Shown here: piece after piece, positions 33,860-48,224 of the stretch
Position numbering within the stretch: position 1 is the stretch's first letter
Layout of the letters: each line of letters opens with the position of its first letter
The notes under the pieces: generated by a model
What the model saw: the letters and a program-made list of their open reading frames with translations, nothing else
What the model was told of the DNA's origin: nothing
Databases searched by the model: none
Translations under genes and position numbers: made by a program
NCBI GenBank assembly: GCA_012295275.1
Contig: CM022677.1
Coordinates: 5,209,597-5,273,596, forward strand
Direction of reading: 5' to 3'
Length of the DNA: 64,000 nt
From: Chrysomallon squamiferum
Lineage: Eukaryota; Mollusca; Gastropoda; Neomphalida; Peltospiridae

Positions 33860-36609
33860 GTAAGTGGTCTTGATATTTTTTATAGTAATACTTTTTTTTT
33901 TCTTCTATATGTTTTTGCTGCTTCTTGAATGTTACCATTATATCCAGTCAGTATTAAAACATTGTTAAAGTATAATTTATAATAATTTTCCATGACTGAA
34001 ATTTTTCTTCCCAAAGATTTTATTGTGCAAATTAATCAAATGCTCCTAGCCTGAAATAGGTAAAAAAAAAAATCATTTAAATAATTTATGTTAAGATTTA
34101 GAATGATAAACTTGATGCTCATTTTTTATTTATTGTTAATTTATTTTTATTTTATTAATTTTTCTTTCTATATTTGTTTATTTAGATAAATCTGGCTAAA
34201 AAAAGGGGAATGTACAAAATCCACAAAATTGCCCAATCTTGAACAAATAGTAGGAAACAAGATAGTTGTTTAAATATAGCTATCATACCACCAGCACAAA
34301 CTTTGGATCCAGCATTTCAGAGGACTTTCTTGACCAGCTTGGAAGACCTTTCATGTAATCAGATTAAAGACAGATCGGTGGATTTTATACTTATGTGGTT
34401 TGCAGGAAGGGATATTAATGTTTTTTTGTTTGATTTTTTTTCCTTTATCAGCTCAAATAGCATTTTAAATAAATTATTTAAAAATATATAATAGCAATAA
34501 CAACAACCATCACCACAACAACAACAACAATAATAATAAAATAAAATAAAACAAAAACCTGTCAAAACCAGTACTTTATTTCTTGATTCTGTTTTATGAA
34601 AATTCCTCAATATTCCTGAAAAATGTACCTTCCAAATGCACAGACATCAAGTTGGTGGTAATTATGTTATAAACTGCCATTGATCAGGAAGACGCAGATG
34701 TAAATCCTTACAACTCTGATTCCTACCAGTCAAAACTTTATATATCAGATGATACAGAGTTGATTAGTTTCAGTGTTACTGTTGCAGTATCTGCATTATT
34801 TTGTTCAATTATTATTTTGTTTAATCAGCTGGATCACTTCCTCATTCAGGATTCAAATCTGTTAACTTTTGTTTTGTGTTAGAATAATATACATAAACTA
34901 GCTGATGAACTGAATGATATTCACAGATAATGTTTATTTTTTATGAATTTATTCAGCTGGCATTTACTGTTATAAATTTTTTTTTTCATAAATATTTCAA
35001 AAAGATTTGAAGGTGTAAAGGACTTTTTTGTGGTTTGAATTAATTATATCATCACATTTAAAAATGTTAAATATTTGTAATTAATTGGAATTCTCTTTTG
35101 GGATTAAAAGATTATTATTCTGGATAAATGTATTGTTGCCAGATTATTAACTTATATTTTTAATCAAATCTAAAATTAGGTGTATAGGATCAGTTCTAAG
35201 TGTTCCAAAAAAGTAAAGTAATCAAAATGACTGAATTCACATACCTAGTGCAGAATGATATTAACATTTTGTTATTAGAACTGAAAAGCTTTGGTATCTA
35301 TTAGTAAACTAATAAATGACAGAACTTATCAATTAGTTATTTAACTAAAATGCCTGTCATTTTTATAGGCTGATGACAATGAATTATTTTCAGTTTACAA
35401 GTGAAAACTGTCAAGTCTATGTCAGATTTTGTATTTCTTTTAAAAACTTGGTCAAAGACAGAGTTTTTCAGATCTCACTCTCTCCCTTACAGTACAAGGC
35501 AGGTCAGTGCAGAAGATTCAGAGGAGAATCCACAGTTTTATGGATTTCAGTTTTGCATTCTTCTTGTATTATTATTATTATTATTATTACATTTTCATGT
35601 TATGTTTGTATTGCTTAACTTTAAAATATTTTGATTTAATCAATGCATTCTTCTTGTTTAGTATTAGAAAATCTTTCATAAAGAAATATTTTCAAATATG
35701 TTTATGAATTTAGTTATAAAAGACAATTTTTCTTTTTAAATTGACCAGAATGTAAAATTTGTAGTGATACTTTTTCATAGATATATATTTTTTGTTTAAA
35801 TTATTTGTGATTTATTATTAAAATCTATTACAATAAGAGACAGATGATGTTTATTTATAATAAATTACAGACAATTAAACACAATCGAAAAATACTTATT
35901 ATTCTATTAAATTTTATTATTGTATCTACAGGAAAGACAAGATTCTGGAATCAGCTTCAGTTACAAGAATAGGGAGAAGAATTTAAACAGATGAGGTATC
36001 TACTGATATGGAACAATTATTATTCACAAAAGATGGATTTTTCTTTCCAAAGCAGTTTTCAGAGAAAATGTTGACAGTACACATCAGTGTTGATTGATTA
36101 TTCTCCAATAGTTAACAGTGGATGATTCTTGGTTGTTATGGAAGGGAACAAAAAACTTCCACTGTAATGACTAATGACACTGCAAAAGCTATGTGTGTTT
36201 CATTACAAATAGAAGAAATGAAAATATGTGGAGCAATGATATTTACAGATAGACAACAAGCAGGTTCCAGCTTAATGTTGTTTTCATAGACAATATTAGC
36301 AAGTTTAGAGCAACTATAAGTGATTTAAAGGAAAGGAGAGAAGATTGACAGAGATATGAGACTGACTGTCTGATGGGAGGTTAACAGGTAAAGAGATACA
36401 CAGGAAGATAAACAGAAAGAAAGAGAGAGATGTTGATAGACTGATAGACAGTTAGATCAGTAGAAGTTAACAAATGAATTCATAGATGTAGATGAATTTA
36501 GGCAGATAGTTAAACATGTCTGTCTATCTATCTATTCTGTGTTTTCTTCTTTCTGTCATGTGTGTTTGTGTGCCGGGCTGAGAGTGTAGACATACAGTAA
36601 AATACATAG

Positions 36610-39364
36610 GGGTCATTCCTGTGTCAAATCACCCAAAAAAAGAAAGAAATTTAAACCAATTGATCCTGGGATCCCCACAGCACCAAATCGGCATTTTGGC
36701 TCAATCAGACCAGTGGTGTGGGAGATCTGACCCTCGGAATTTTGAGATTTTGCCAAAATGGGTGTGACCACCATCCTTAGAACCCTCATATCTCAGAACT
36801 ATAGGCCAATCTTCATAAAATTATTAGAAGAGGCAAAATGACAAAGGATACCAAATCTGCCATTTGTTTAGTTTGGAAAATATTGGAGTACCTTGACCTT
36901 TTGACCTTTACTGTGACTTTGAAATTGACCGTGTGGATCACATGATTTTGAGATGACCTTTATTGAAATTTAATCTCCACATGTTAACTAAAACATATAA
37001 AAGTTTCCTGGGTGTAATTTTTTTGTTTAGCCACAATATATAGATTTAAAAAAATGCACATACCCTGAAAATAACACGTTTACAACCATTAACATCTGAT
37101 TAACTAAAACCTGAATGATCAATTCTGGATACTGGGATCACCATCTTTCTTGATCATCTAGTAACATTGAAGCCTACATGTATAAAGTTCACATAAATTT
37201 GAGAACCAGGTGTTTCTGATGCTTAACCTTCTCACTATGTTTCCATTTCAAATGCTCACTGTATCCTTCATTCCCAGACATTCTACTGTTCTCATCACTT
37301 TCATAAAATTGGATTATTTCCTCCTTCAATTCATTGTCCTTTCAATGGGTGGTGACAAAATCAAGATTTGCGTTACCACCTGGATGAGATTCAGACATTA
37401 AGATTCATTTTAATGTTACTGTAGCTGATGCTAGTTTTTTCTGTCCTTTCATTCATTTACTGGAATGTGCTAGTGAATGGAGTTTGACGTTGGCGTTTGC
37501 CTAAACTCAACAGAATGTAATTCAAATCAAAAGTCCTTTCTGGAAACAACAACCAGCGGTTTGTCTGGCAGTTATCACCAAATTCTCCCATTGTAGTACC
37601 ACCCATTCAAAGCCATCCTCTGCAGGACCTGATTTCTGAAAGGTAATCAGACAGTCACAGCACAACTTTGTCTCCTGACACTAGTGTCTTTGGGAGGATT
37701 TATTTAAGCATTTGTGGGTGCCCATGCTAACAATTCTTAAAGATCTGAGTGCGTGTTTGCGTTCGTGGCTGATTAAGGGGATCATAAACAGTTTTCTCTG
37801 GCGTTGAAAATTTGATGAAAAGTTCTTTTGTTCATGATACTCTTTGATGTCCTGTGTTTTGATCCCACTTCAAAGAGTGAGGGGAGTTCATTTCAGTTTT
37901 CCATACACTTCAGTAAATAACTCCTTTTTGATATGATGGTGTTGATAACACACATTTTAGGAGAGTTAAAGCTGCAGTTAGCTCTAGGAAGAAATAAGGA
38001 TTATTGGCCTGTAATTCAGTTCAATAGAACAAAGCCGGGTGCTTTCCTAAATATTAAATCAAATCACTCGAACCCTTTCAGTAAAGTTAAATAGGTCATA
38101 AATGGGCAGAGTACATGTTATTGCCAAGGCCCACAGAGATGTGGGGCATTTGAGGTCAATCTTCTCAAGTATAAATCCAGTTTATTAAGGTGAATAGACC
38201 TTATTCATAATCTGTGCAGAAGATCAGTGTACAAACACATTATGCAGCATCTTGATGACATCTGATTTCCAGACTGGGTTGTACTGTTGACTGAAACCTT
38301 GTTCAAAACCAATGGGGGCCCCATGACATGATAAAATTGCTTAACAGGTTTTATGAAATAAAATATTGTTTATATCAACATCTGACATTGTGTCCAACAA
38401 AAGCCAGATTGTCAAAGAAATACAGATGAAGAAACTGCTGTTCTTAAACTTCAAATTGCCATGTGTCAATGGGGATTGCACCAGGGAATCTAAAGGAGTT
38501 CCTGACCTGCCTGAAGCTTATTACTATGTTAACCCCTTTGAGCCTGATTGTGTAGAACATGTCATGCCATTTGGCATCTTTTTCATATCCTTCAGCATTC
38601 CTTCAGACATGTCAGGGTGTGGTTTAACTCCAAAGATGAGTTTTAGTCTCAGAGAAAATGTACATTGTAATGCATTGTATCAATTATCCATGCAGGTATG
38701 CATTTTTTAAATCTCATTAAGGCTAAACAAAAATATTATACCCAGGAAACTTTTATATGTGAACTTTATGCATACATGTGGCCTACAATGTCTTACTCAA
38801 TGATCAAGAGATGGTGATTCTTGGCATCCAGAATTGATCATTCAGGTTTTAGTCAATCAGATGTTAATGCCGAAAAAAGGTGTTATTTTGTGTATGTGCA
38901 TTTTTAAATCTTATATTGTGGCTAAAAAAAAAATATAACACCCAGGAAACTTTTATATGTTTTAGTTAACATGTGGGATTAAATTTTCAATAAGGTCATT
39001 CCAAGATCACGTGATCCACACGGTCAATTTCAAGGTCATAGCAAAGGTCAAAAGGTTTGGGAAAATTCAAATATTTTCCAAACTAAATAAAGACAGATTT
39101 GGTATCCTTTGTCAGCTTGCCTTTCTAACACTTTTTGTGAAGATTACCCAGTAGTTCCAGAGATATGAGGGTTCTAAGGTTAGGTCAGCCACCCCATTTT
39201 GGCAAAACTAAAATCTGTAATGATCTCCCCACACCACTGGTCTGATTGAGCTAAAACAAGTTCAGATTTATGCCAGGGATCCCAGTCAACAAGTATACCA
39301 AGCTCTAATAAAATCTTATATCTGCCTGTTTAAAACCATTGGGTGATTTGACACGGAATGACCC
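36610..39364. mobile_element. 2.76-kb DNA transposon with long inverted repeats (left arm copy)
   Basis: The ends are GGGTCATTCC and GGAATGACCC, flanked by ATAG on both sides (36606-36609 and 39365-39368). The inverted repeats extend about 0.6 kb inward (to about 37190 and from about 38755) and contain the AGAACCCTCATATCTCAG-type block. The interior (37200-38750) holds only broken frames. On the minus strand, readable pieces include LCCDCLITFQKS. The four-base target duplication and long TIRs indicate a class II element. The superfamily is not assigned. Confidence 0.85.
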
Positions 39365-39560
39365 ATAGGTTGTAATATAGCCATCTAGACATAGTTAGTT
39401 ATGTGCTGCAAGTAGTTTTGACAGGGAATTAGATATATGATTGATGGATGGTTATTGATCTGTTGTAATGTGATAATAAAACAAATAGGTATGTAGGTTC
39501 AGTAGTTCAGTAGGTTGATATGTAGATATGTAGAGAGTTAACTAATAGATATCAGACACA

Positions 39561-39760
39561 NNNNNNNNNNNNNNNNNNNNNNNNNNNNNNNNNNNNNNNN
39601 NNNNNNNNNNNNNNNNNNNNNNNNNNNNNNNNNNNNNNNNNNNNNNNNNNNNNNNNNNNNNNNNNNNNNNNNNNNNNNNNNNNNNNNNNNNNNNNNNNNN
39701 NNNNNNNNNNNNNNNNNNNNNNNNNNNNNNNNNNNNNNNNNNNNNNNNNNNNNNNNNNNN
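39561..39760. other. Assembly gap (200 Ns) at the centre of the inverted repeat
   Basis: Exactly 200 Ns, probably a placeholder length. On the left, homology to the right arm ends at 39513, leaving 47 bp (39514-39560) with no counterpart in the window. The right arm starts abruptly at 39761. The true palindrome centre or spacer is therefore unseen. Confidence 0.99.
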
Positions 39761-39907
39761 CTACTGAACTACTGAACCTACATACCTATTTGTTTATTAT
39801 CCACATTACAACAGATCAATAACCATCCATCAATCATATATCTAATTCCCTGTCAAACTACTTACATACATAACTAACTATGTCTAGATAGCTATATTAC
39901 AACCTAT

Positions 39908-42742
39908 GGGTCATTCCGTGTCAAATCACCCAATGGTTTAAACCCGACCGTCTCAGATTTTTATGAAACTTGGTATACTTGTTGACTGGGATCCCACAGC
40001 ACCAAATCTGACATTTTAGCTCAATCAGACCAGTGGTGTGGGAGATACGGCCCACGGAATTTTGAGATTTTTGCCAAAAATGGGTGTGACCACCAACCTT
40101 AGAACCCTCATATCTCAGGAACTACTGGGCCAATCTTCACAAAATTGGTATTGTTAGAAAGGCAAAATGACAAGGATACCAAATCTGCCAATTTTGTTTA
40201 GTTTGGAAAATATTGGAGTACCTTGACCTTTTGACCTTTGCTATGACCTTGAAATTGACCGTGTGGATCACGTGATCTTGAGATGACCTTTATTGAAATT
40301 TAATCTCCCACATGTTAACTAAAACATATAAAAGTTTCCTGGGTGTAATATTTTTTTGTTTAGCCACAATATAGATTTAAAAATGCACATACCTGAAAAT
40401 AACACCTTTTCAGCCATTAACATCTGATTGACTAAAACCTGAATGATCAATTCTGGATGCTAAGAATCACCATCTCTCTTGATCATTGAGTAAGACATTG
40501 TAGGCCTACATGTATGCATAAAGTTCACATATAAAAGTTTCCTGGGTATAATATTTTTGTTTAGCCTTAATAGAGATTTAAAAAAATGCATACCTGCATG
40601 GATGATTGATACAATGCATTACAATGTACATTTTCTCTGAGACTAAAAACTCATCTTTGGAGTTAAAACCCACCTGACATGTCTGAAGGAATGCCTGAAG
40701 GATATGAAAAGATGCCAAATGGCATGACATGTTCTACACAATCAGGCTCAAAGGGTTAACAGGAAGTAATGCTTCAGGCAGGTCAGGAGCTCCTTTAGAT
40801 TCCCTGGTGCAATCCCCATTGAGCACATGGCAATTTGAAGTTTAAGACAAAGAAGTTTCTTCATCTGCATTTCTTTGACAATCTGAAGCTTTTTAAGTTG
40901 GACACAATGTCAGATGTTGATATATAAACAATATTTTTATTTCATAAAACCTGTTAAGTAATTTTATCATGTCATGTGGGCCTTGCCATTGGTTTTGAAC
41001 AAGGTTTCAGTCAACAGTACAACCCAGTCTGAAATCAGATGTCATCAAGTGATGCACTGCATAATGTATTTGTACACCAAGTCTTCGGCACAGATTATGA
41101 ATAAGGTCTACTTCACCTTAATAAACTGTGATTTATACTTGAGAAGATTGACATAAATGCCTAAGACTTGTGGGCCTTTGGCAATAACACATGTACTCTG
41201 CTGCCATTTTATGACCTGCTTAACTTTACTGAAAGGGTTTCAGGATTTGATTTAATATTTAGGAAAGCACTGACTTTGTTCTATTGAACAATACTGAAAA
41301 TCCTTATTTCTTCCAGAGCTAACTGCAGCTTTAACTCTCCTAAAAATGTGTGTTATCAACACCATCATATCAAAAAGGAGTTGTTGCAAAGTGTATGGAA
41401 AACTGAGGAAATCGAACTCCTCACTCTTTGAAGTGGGATCAAAACACAGGACATCAAGAGTATCATGAACAAGAACTTTTCATCAAATTTTCAACATCGC
41501 AGAAAAACTGATGTGATCCCCTTAATCGCCACCCTGAGCAAGCACGCACTAGATCTTTAAGAATTGTTAGCATGGGCACTTACAAATGCTTAGTAAATCC
41601 TCCAAAGACACTAGTGTCAGGAGACAAGTTGTGCTGTGACTGTCTGATTACCCTTCAGAAATCAAAGGTCCTGCAGAGGATGGCTTTAGTATGGGTGGTA
41701 CTACAATGGGAGAATTTGGTGATAACTTGCCAGACAAACCGCTGGTTGTTGTTTCCCCAGAAAAGGACTTTGATTTGAATTACATTCTGTTGAGTTTAGG
41801 CGAAACGCCTGTCAAACTCCATTCACTAGCACATTCCAGTAAATGAATGAAAGGACAGAAAAAAACTAGCATCAGCTACAGTAACATTAAAATGACATCT
41901 AAATGTCTGAATCCTATCCAGAGCGTGTGCAAATCTTGATTTTGTCACCCTTTACCATTGAAAGGACAATGAATTGAAGGAGGAAATAATCCAATTTTAT
42001 GAAAGTGATGAGAACAGTAGAATGTGTCTGGGAATGAAGGATACAGTGAGCATTTGAAACAAACATAGTGAGAAGGTTAAGCATCAGAAACACCTAGTTC
42101 TCTCAAATTTATGTGAACTTTATACATACATGTAGGCCTTCAATGTCTTACTAGATGATCAAGAAAGATGGTGATCCCTAGCATCCAGAATTGATCATTC
42201 AGGTTTTAGTTAATCAGATGTTAATGGCTGTAAACGTGTTATTTTCAGGTATGTGCATTTTTTAAATCTATATTGTGGCTAAACAAAAAATATTACACCC
42301 AGGAAACTTTTATATGTTTTAGTTAACATGTAGGAGATTAAATTTCAATAAAGGTCATCTCAAAATCACGTGATCCACACGGTCAATTTCAAGGTCATAG
42401 CAAAGGTCAAAAGGTCAAGGTACTCCAATATTTTCGAAACTAAACAAAAATGGCAGATTTGGTATCCTTGTCATTTTGCCTTTCTAACAATACCAATTTT
42501 ATGAAGATTGGCCCAGTAGTTCCTGAGATATGAGGGTTCTAAGGTTGGTGGTCACACCCATTTTTGGCAAAAATCTCAAAATTCCGAGGGCCGTATCTCC
42601 CACACCACTGGTCTGATTGAGCTAAAATGTCAGATTTGGTGCTGTGGGATCCCAGTCAACAAGTATACCAAGTTTTATAAAAATCTGAGACGGTCGGGTT
42701 TAAATTTCTTTTTTTTTTGGGTGATTTGACACGGAATGACCC
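39908..42742. mobile_element. 2.84-kb DNA transposon with long inverted repeats (right arm copy)
   Basis: Mirror copy of the element at 36610-39364, flanked by CTAT (39904-39907 and 42743-42746), the complement of ATAG. It is slightly longer and better preserved. On the plus strand an interior fragment at 41572 reads MGTYKCLVNPPKTLVSGDKL, then CCDCLITLQKSK. In a shifted frame it reads FDLNYILLSLGETPVKLHSL and AHSSK. The LxxSLxxLGxTPVKxHxL pattern recalls a transposon-encoded protein seen across invertebrates, but that memory is uncertain. Confidence 0.85.
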
Positions 42743-45455
42743 CTATGTATTTTACTGTATGTCTACACTCTCAGCCTGGCACACAAACACACAAGACAGA
42801 AAGAAGAAAACATAGACACTGACATGTTTAACTATCTGCCTAAATTCATCTACATCTATCAATTTACTTGTTAACTTCTACTGATCTAACTGTCTATCAG
42901 TCTATCAATAATATCTCCCTCTTTTCTTGCTGTTTATCTCTTTACCTGTTAACCTTTCATCAGACAGTCAGTCTCCTATCTCTGTCAATCTTCTCTCCAT
43001 ACCTTTAAATCACTTATAGTTGCTCTAAACTTGCTAATATTGTCTATGAAAACAACATTAAGCTGGAACCTGCTTGTTATCTATCTGTAAATATCATTGC
43101 TCCACATATTTTCATTTCTTCTATAATTTGTAATGTAGAAACACACATAGCTTTTGCACTGTCATTAGTTATTACAGTGGAAGTTTTTGTTCCCTTCCAT
43201 AATAACCAAGAATCATCCACTGTTAACTACTGGAGAATAATCAGTCAACACTGATGTGTACTGTCAACATTTTCTCTGGAAACTGCTTTGGAAAGAAAAA
43301 TCCATCTTTTGTGAATAATAATTGTTCCATATCAGTAGATACCTCATCTGTTTAAAATCTCCCTAGTCTTGTAACTGAAGCTGATTCCAGAATCTTGTCT
43401 TTCCTGTAGATACAATAATAAAATGTAATATAAATAATAAGTATTTTTCAATTGTGTTTAATTGTCTGTAATGTTAGAAAGAAATTATTATAAATAAACA
43501 TCATCTGTCTCTTATTGTAATACATTTTAATAACAAATCACAAATAATTTAAACAAAAAATATATATCTATGAAAAAGTATCACTACAAATTTTACATTC
43601 TGGTCAATTTAAAAAGAAAAATTGTCTTTTATAACTAAATTCATAAACATATTTGAAAATATTTCTTTATGAAAGATTTTCTAATACTAAACAAGAAGAA
43701 TGCATTGATTAAATCAAAGTATTTTAAAGTAAGCAATACAAACATAACATGAAAATGTAATAATAATAATAATAATAATACAAATACCACTAATATTTCT
43801 CAAAGCTGAAATTCATAAAATTGTGAATTCTCCCCTGAATCTTCAGCACTGACCTGCCTTGTACTGTAAGGGAGAGAGTGAGATCTGAAAAACTTAGTCG
43901 TTGACCAAGTTTTTAAAAGAAATACAAAATCTGACATGGACTTGACAGTTTCCACCTGTAAATTGAAAAGAATTCATTGTCACCAGCCTATAAAAATAAC
44001 TAATTGATAAGTTCTGTCATTTATTAGTTTACTAATAGATACCAAAGCTTTTCAGTTCTAATAACAAAATGTTAATGTCATTCTGCACTAGGTATGTGAA
44101 TTCAGTCATTTTGATTACTTTAATTTTTTGGAACACTTAAAACTGATCCTATACACCTAATTTTAGATCTGATTAAAAATATAAGTTAATAATCTGGCAA
44201 TACATTTATCCAGAATAATAATCTTTTAATCCCAAAGAGAATTCCAATTAATTACAAATATTTAACATTTTAAAATGTGATGATATAATTAATTCAAACC
44301 ACAAAAAAGGCCTTTACACCTTCAGATCTTTTTGAAATATTTAAGAAAAAAAAAAATTTATAACAGTAAATGACAGCTGAATAAATTCATAAAAAATAAA
44401 CATTATCTGTGAATATCATTCAGTTCTTCAGTTAGTTTATGTATATTATTCTAACACAAAACAAAAGTTAACAGATTTGAATCCTGAACGAGGAAGTGAT
44501 CCAGCTGATTAAAAACAATAATAATTGAACAAAATAATGCAGATACTGTAACAGTGACACTGAAACTAATCAACTCTGATATATAAAGTTTTGACTGGTA
44601 GGGATTTACATTTGCGTCTTCCTGATCAATGGCAGTTTATAACATAATTACCACCAACTTGATGGCTGTGCATTTGGAATGTACATTTTTAAGGAATATC
44701 GAGGAATTTTTATAAAATAGAATCAAGAAATGAAGTACTGGTTTTGACAGGTTTTTGTTTTATTTTATTTTATTATTATTGTTGTTGTTGTGGTGATGGT
44801 TGTTGTTATTGCTATTATATATTTTTAAATAATTTATTTAAAATGCTATTTCAGCTGATAAAGAAAAAAAAAGCAAACAAAAAAACATTAATATCCCTTC
44901 CCTGCAAACCACATAAGTATAAAATCCACCGATCTGTCTTGTATCTGATTACATGAAAGGTCTTCCAAGCTGGTCAAGAAAATCCTCTGAAATGCTGGAT
45001 CCAAAGTTTGTGCTGGTGGTATGATAGTATGATAGCTATATTTAAACAACTATCTTGTTTCCTACTATTTGTTCAAGATTGGGCAATTTTGTGCATTTGG
45101 TACATTCCCCTTTTTTTAACCAGATTTTTCTAAATAAACAAATATAGAAAGAAAAATTAATGAAATAAAAATAAATTAACAATAAATAAAAAATGAGCAT
45201 CAAGTTTATCATTCTAAATCTTAACATAAATTATTTAAATGATTATTTTTTTTACCTATTTCAGGCTAGGAGCATTTGATTAATTTGCATAATAAAATCT
45301 TTGGGAAGAAAAATTTCAGTCATGAAAAATTATTATAAATTATACTTTAACAATGTTTTAATACTGACTGGATATAATGGCAACATTCAAGAAGCAGCAA
45401 AAACATATAGAAGAAAAAAAAAAGTATTACTATAAAAAATATCAAGACCACTTAC

Positions 45456-45550
45456 TTCAGAACAGTTCTCTGTTTTATTGATTTCCTGTGTCTGGCTAGT
45501 AACTGTATCAGATGAATTTGTCAGCTTCAAGTTTTTTTTCTCAAAATCAC
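45456..45550 (-). CDS. Exon of the unknown arm gene (right copy)
   Basis: Mirror of 33765-33859: acceptor TTTTGCAG, donor GTAAGT, 95 bp, no stop. Differs at Trp/Gln, Glu/Gln and His/Asn. Confidence 0.4.
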
Positions 45551-47035
45551 CTGCAAAACCAGAAATATTTATTTTCAGCTTGCACAAGATTACTTATTTA
45601 GCAATTTTGGAAGTAAAGCTGGATTAGCCACAGTTAACAAACTCAAAATGGTTTCCAGCTTACAGTTTGTTTTATCTGTATTCACTGAGTACATTTCTCT
45701 CTTTTATTTCCTCTGTCATCTTGAACGTCTACATTGATCTAGCAGACTGTTTTGGCAGGCATCCCAGCTACTAATAATTATTTATGATGAGCCTAAAACT
45801 GTGTCAGGAAATATCAAAACTATATCTCATAGACTGATAGAGAAAAAACAAAAACAAATTCATAAATAAAAATTAAGAAAGACATTTAATCCCAAATCTA
45901 AACTAATTACTTCTGCTAGTTAGACTCTTTTAAGGAATGATGGATGCTATTAATTTAAATGTTTATGATCTACATGCAGAGAAGTTTTGAATGCCAGCAT
46001 TTTAAAAAATAAATATATAAAATAAAGTAAATATTAAAAATAAAATATTAATTAAATCTAAATAGATTAGAGAGATAACAAATATGTCTAAAATAAAGAT
46101 GAATTTGAATAACATAATTAAAGCTATAGAAGAATTTTTCTTTCAGAAACACATTAAACAAAATTATGAACTGTTTTCACACATAACTAAATATCACTCC
46201 TTTATACAAATACAATGAAATGCAGTACTTCTTGGCTCAATTTTTGTGAGTTAAAAATGAAACTGTTTTGGTTACTACTAGTACAAATACAAGCTAAAAA
46301 GAACTGCTGCTGAACTTCAAGTCTTTTGTCTTTCCCATGCACAGTGGTTTTTTTCCCTGGTTTTAGCATGTTCAAGTTTTTCAAAAAAAAATTCTCCTGA
46401 TATTTGACTGTTGAGATTGGTGACTGGTGTAAGACTCTCCAACTTAAGAATTGACGTGGTCGGCTTCAATGTCCATGTCTGAATCAGAGTCACATTGGTG
46501 GGTGCACTGCCTAGTTTGAGTAAATAAATAAATAAATACAATACTGTAAAAAATATAAAATAAATAAAACATTGCTACTACGTTTACTGCAACACTATAT
46601 GCTACTTTTATTAACATCATTACTGTAACTACAATTTACTATTATTCCTTATTCAACTAGGCTAACTGTTATTGAAATAATACTCCTATTACTAAAATTA
46701 TGATCCATAATAATAAAAGTGATTTTTTTTACTCTCTTCACCATTACTCCTATGCTTGTATTTGTTTACTCAAATATCAATTCTACAATGTTATTACAAC
46801 AAGTAGTATTATTATTACAAGTACTAATGATGTAACAACTACATTACTACAACGATGGCAACGACTAATACTACTACTATAACAACAACCTCTATAGATC
46901 CTCCTGTTCTGCCATATTCTTTGATGACATTTCTACCCTGTGGTGACTCACTAAATTAGCTCTTCTTGTGGACAAAGCAGTTTCTGAAAAACAACAGTAA
47001 TTTATTTATTTACCTTTGTAGTTATATATGTATCT

Positions 47036-47140
<105 letters not shown>

Positions 47141-47919
47141 TGGGAGAGAGAGGTTTAGAATAAGTCCAGTGGCAGCAGTACAAACTTTATCCTCAGTGCT
47201 GGACAGCACCTTATACTGAAACAACTTCACTAGCAAACATCAGCACATCAATTAGAGCTGTATGTGTATTCTGAAAATAAAAATACAACTAAAATAATAA
47301 AAATAATAAACTGTTAAAAATAAATAACTAATGTTTCTGTATTATTTAAATTTTACTGTTATCAGTTACTGGATTATTCAGACACAAAGGGAAGGGGGAT
47401 ATTTTTTACATACTTTGTATAATCATTATACAACTTGCAACTTGGAATTGTGTTGTCTGAATCAGGTACAGGACCAGCTTGGTCCTTCAAACTGTCAATA
47501 TGGCGAGACATCACTCTCATGAACGCTGCCTTCCCAAGTCTCATCTTGTTCTGCTGCAGCTACAGCCTCTGTTTTCTTCTCTCTCTTTTCTTTATCTTCT
47601 CATCCAGCTTCATTCTCAGAGCGGCAAGCTCAGATGTTACCTGCTGCTCAACTTTCTGGCTGTTATTTTTGCCATCACAGTCGTCTGCCTAGTTTTTTGT
47701 TTTGCAGCGTAGCAGATGAAGTGTTTTTACCAGCATCAGCTTGATTTCACAAAAAAGCAGACTTAAATGGTGCTCTGCCCTTTTCTTCTTGTTCCTGTTG
47801 ATACATGTAAACCATCGGTATATCATATTATAGTATTCCAGCAGCACTTGCACTCTACAGTATGATACTGATCAATGATTGTGTAGCTGGATGAGAAATT
47901 TATAAAATATTTCACTCAC

Positions 47920-47977
47920 ATCTGATTTTTTACAGAACCATTCTTTAAATTCATTTGGAACATTTTCTCCACATGAC
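47920..47977 (-). CDS. Exon-like block of the unknown arm gene (right copy)
   Basis: Mirror of 31250-31307, with the same 58-bp length, CTAG acceptor and GTGAGT donor. Confidence 0.35.
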
Positions 47978-48224
47978 CTAGAAAACATAAAAAATAAAAA
48001 TTATTAGTAATGATATGAAAAATAAAATGGATAATAATAATAAAGATCACAAAATTAATAATAATAAAAATAAAACATAATAATAATAATAAAAAGTAGT
48101 AATAATAATAAGAGAAGAAGAAGATGAAAAAGAAGGAATTACAACAAAACAAAACAAAGTGTAAATAAATAAATTAAAATTGACCATTAAGAAAAGAAGA
48201 GAAACAAAGAACAGGATAACAAAT

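Larger units (their letters stand above)
26020..39513 (+). repeat. Left arm of a giant inverted repeat
   Basis: Read outward from the gap, this arm matches the reverse complement of 39761-54755 over its whole length, with substitutions and indels. Landmarks in the left and right arms are: long-TIR transposon 36610/42742, splice-bounded exon 33765/45550, CT-AT microsatellite 32203/47140, direct repeat 30105/49120, 42-bp array 29020/50325, prolyl hydroxylase 27661/50753, and outer flank 26020/54755. Patchy similarity continues to 25195 and 55070. Arm length is about 13.5 kb here against about 15.0 kb on the right because of the MITE and deletion described separately. Confidence 0.9.

Noticed and set aside
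38366-38710. 114-codon frame inside the long-TIR transposon
   Set aside because: The mirror element has this region broken, and the recognisable coding pieces of the element lie on the opposite strand.
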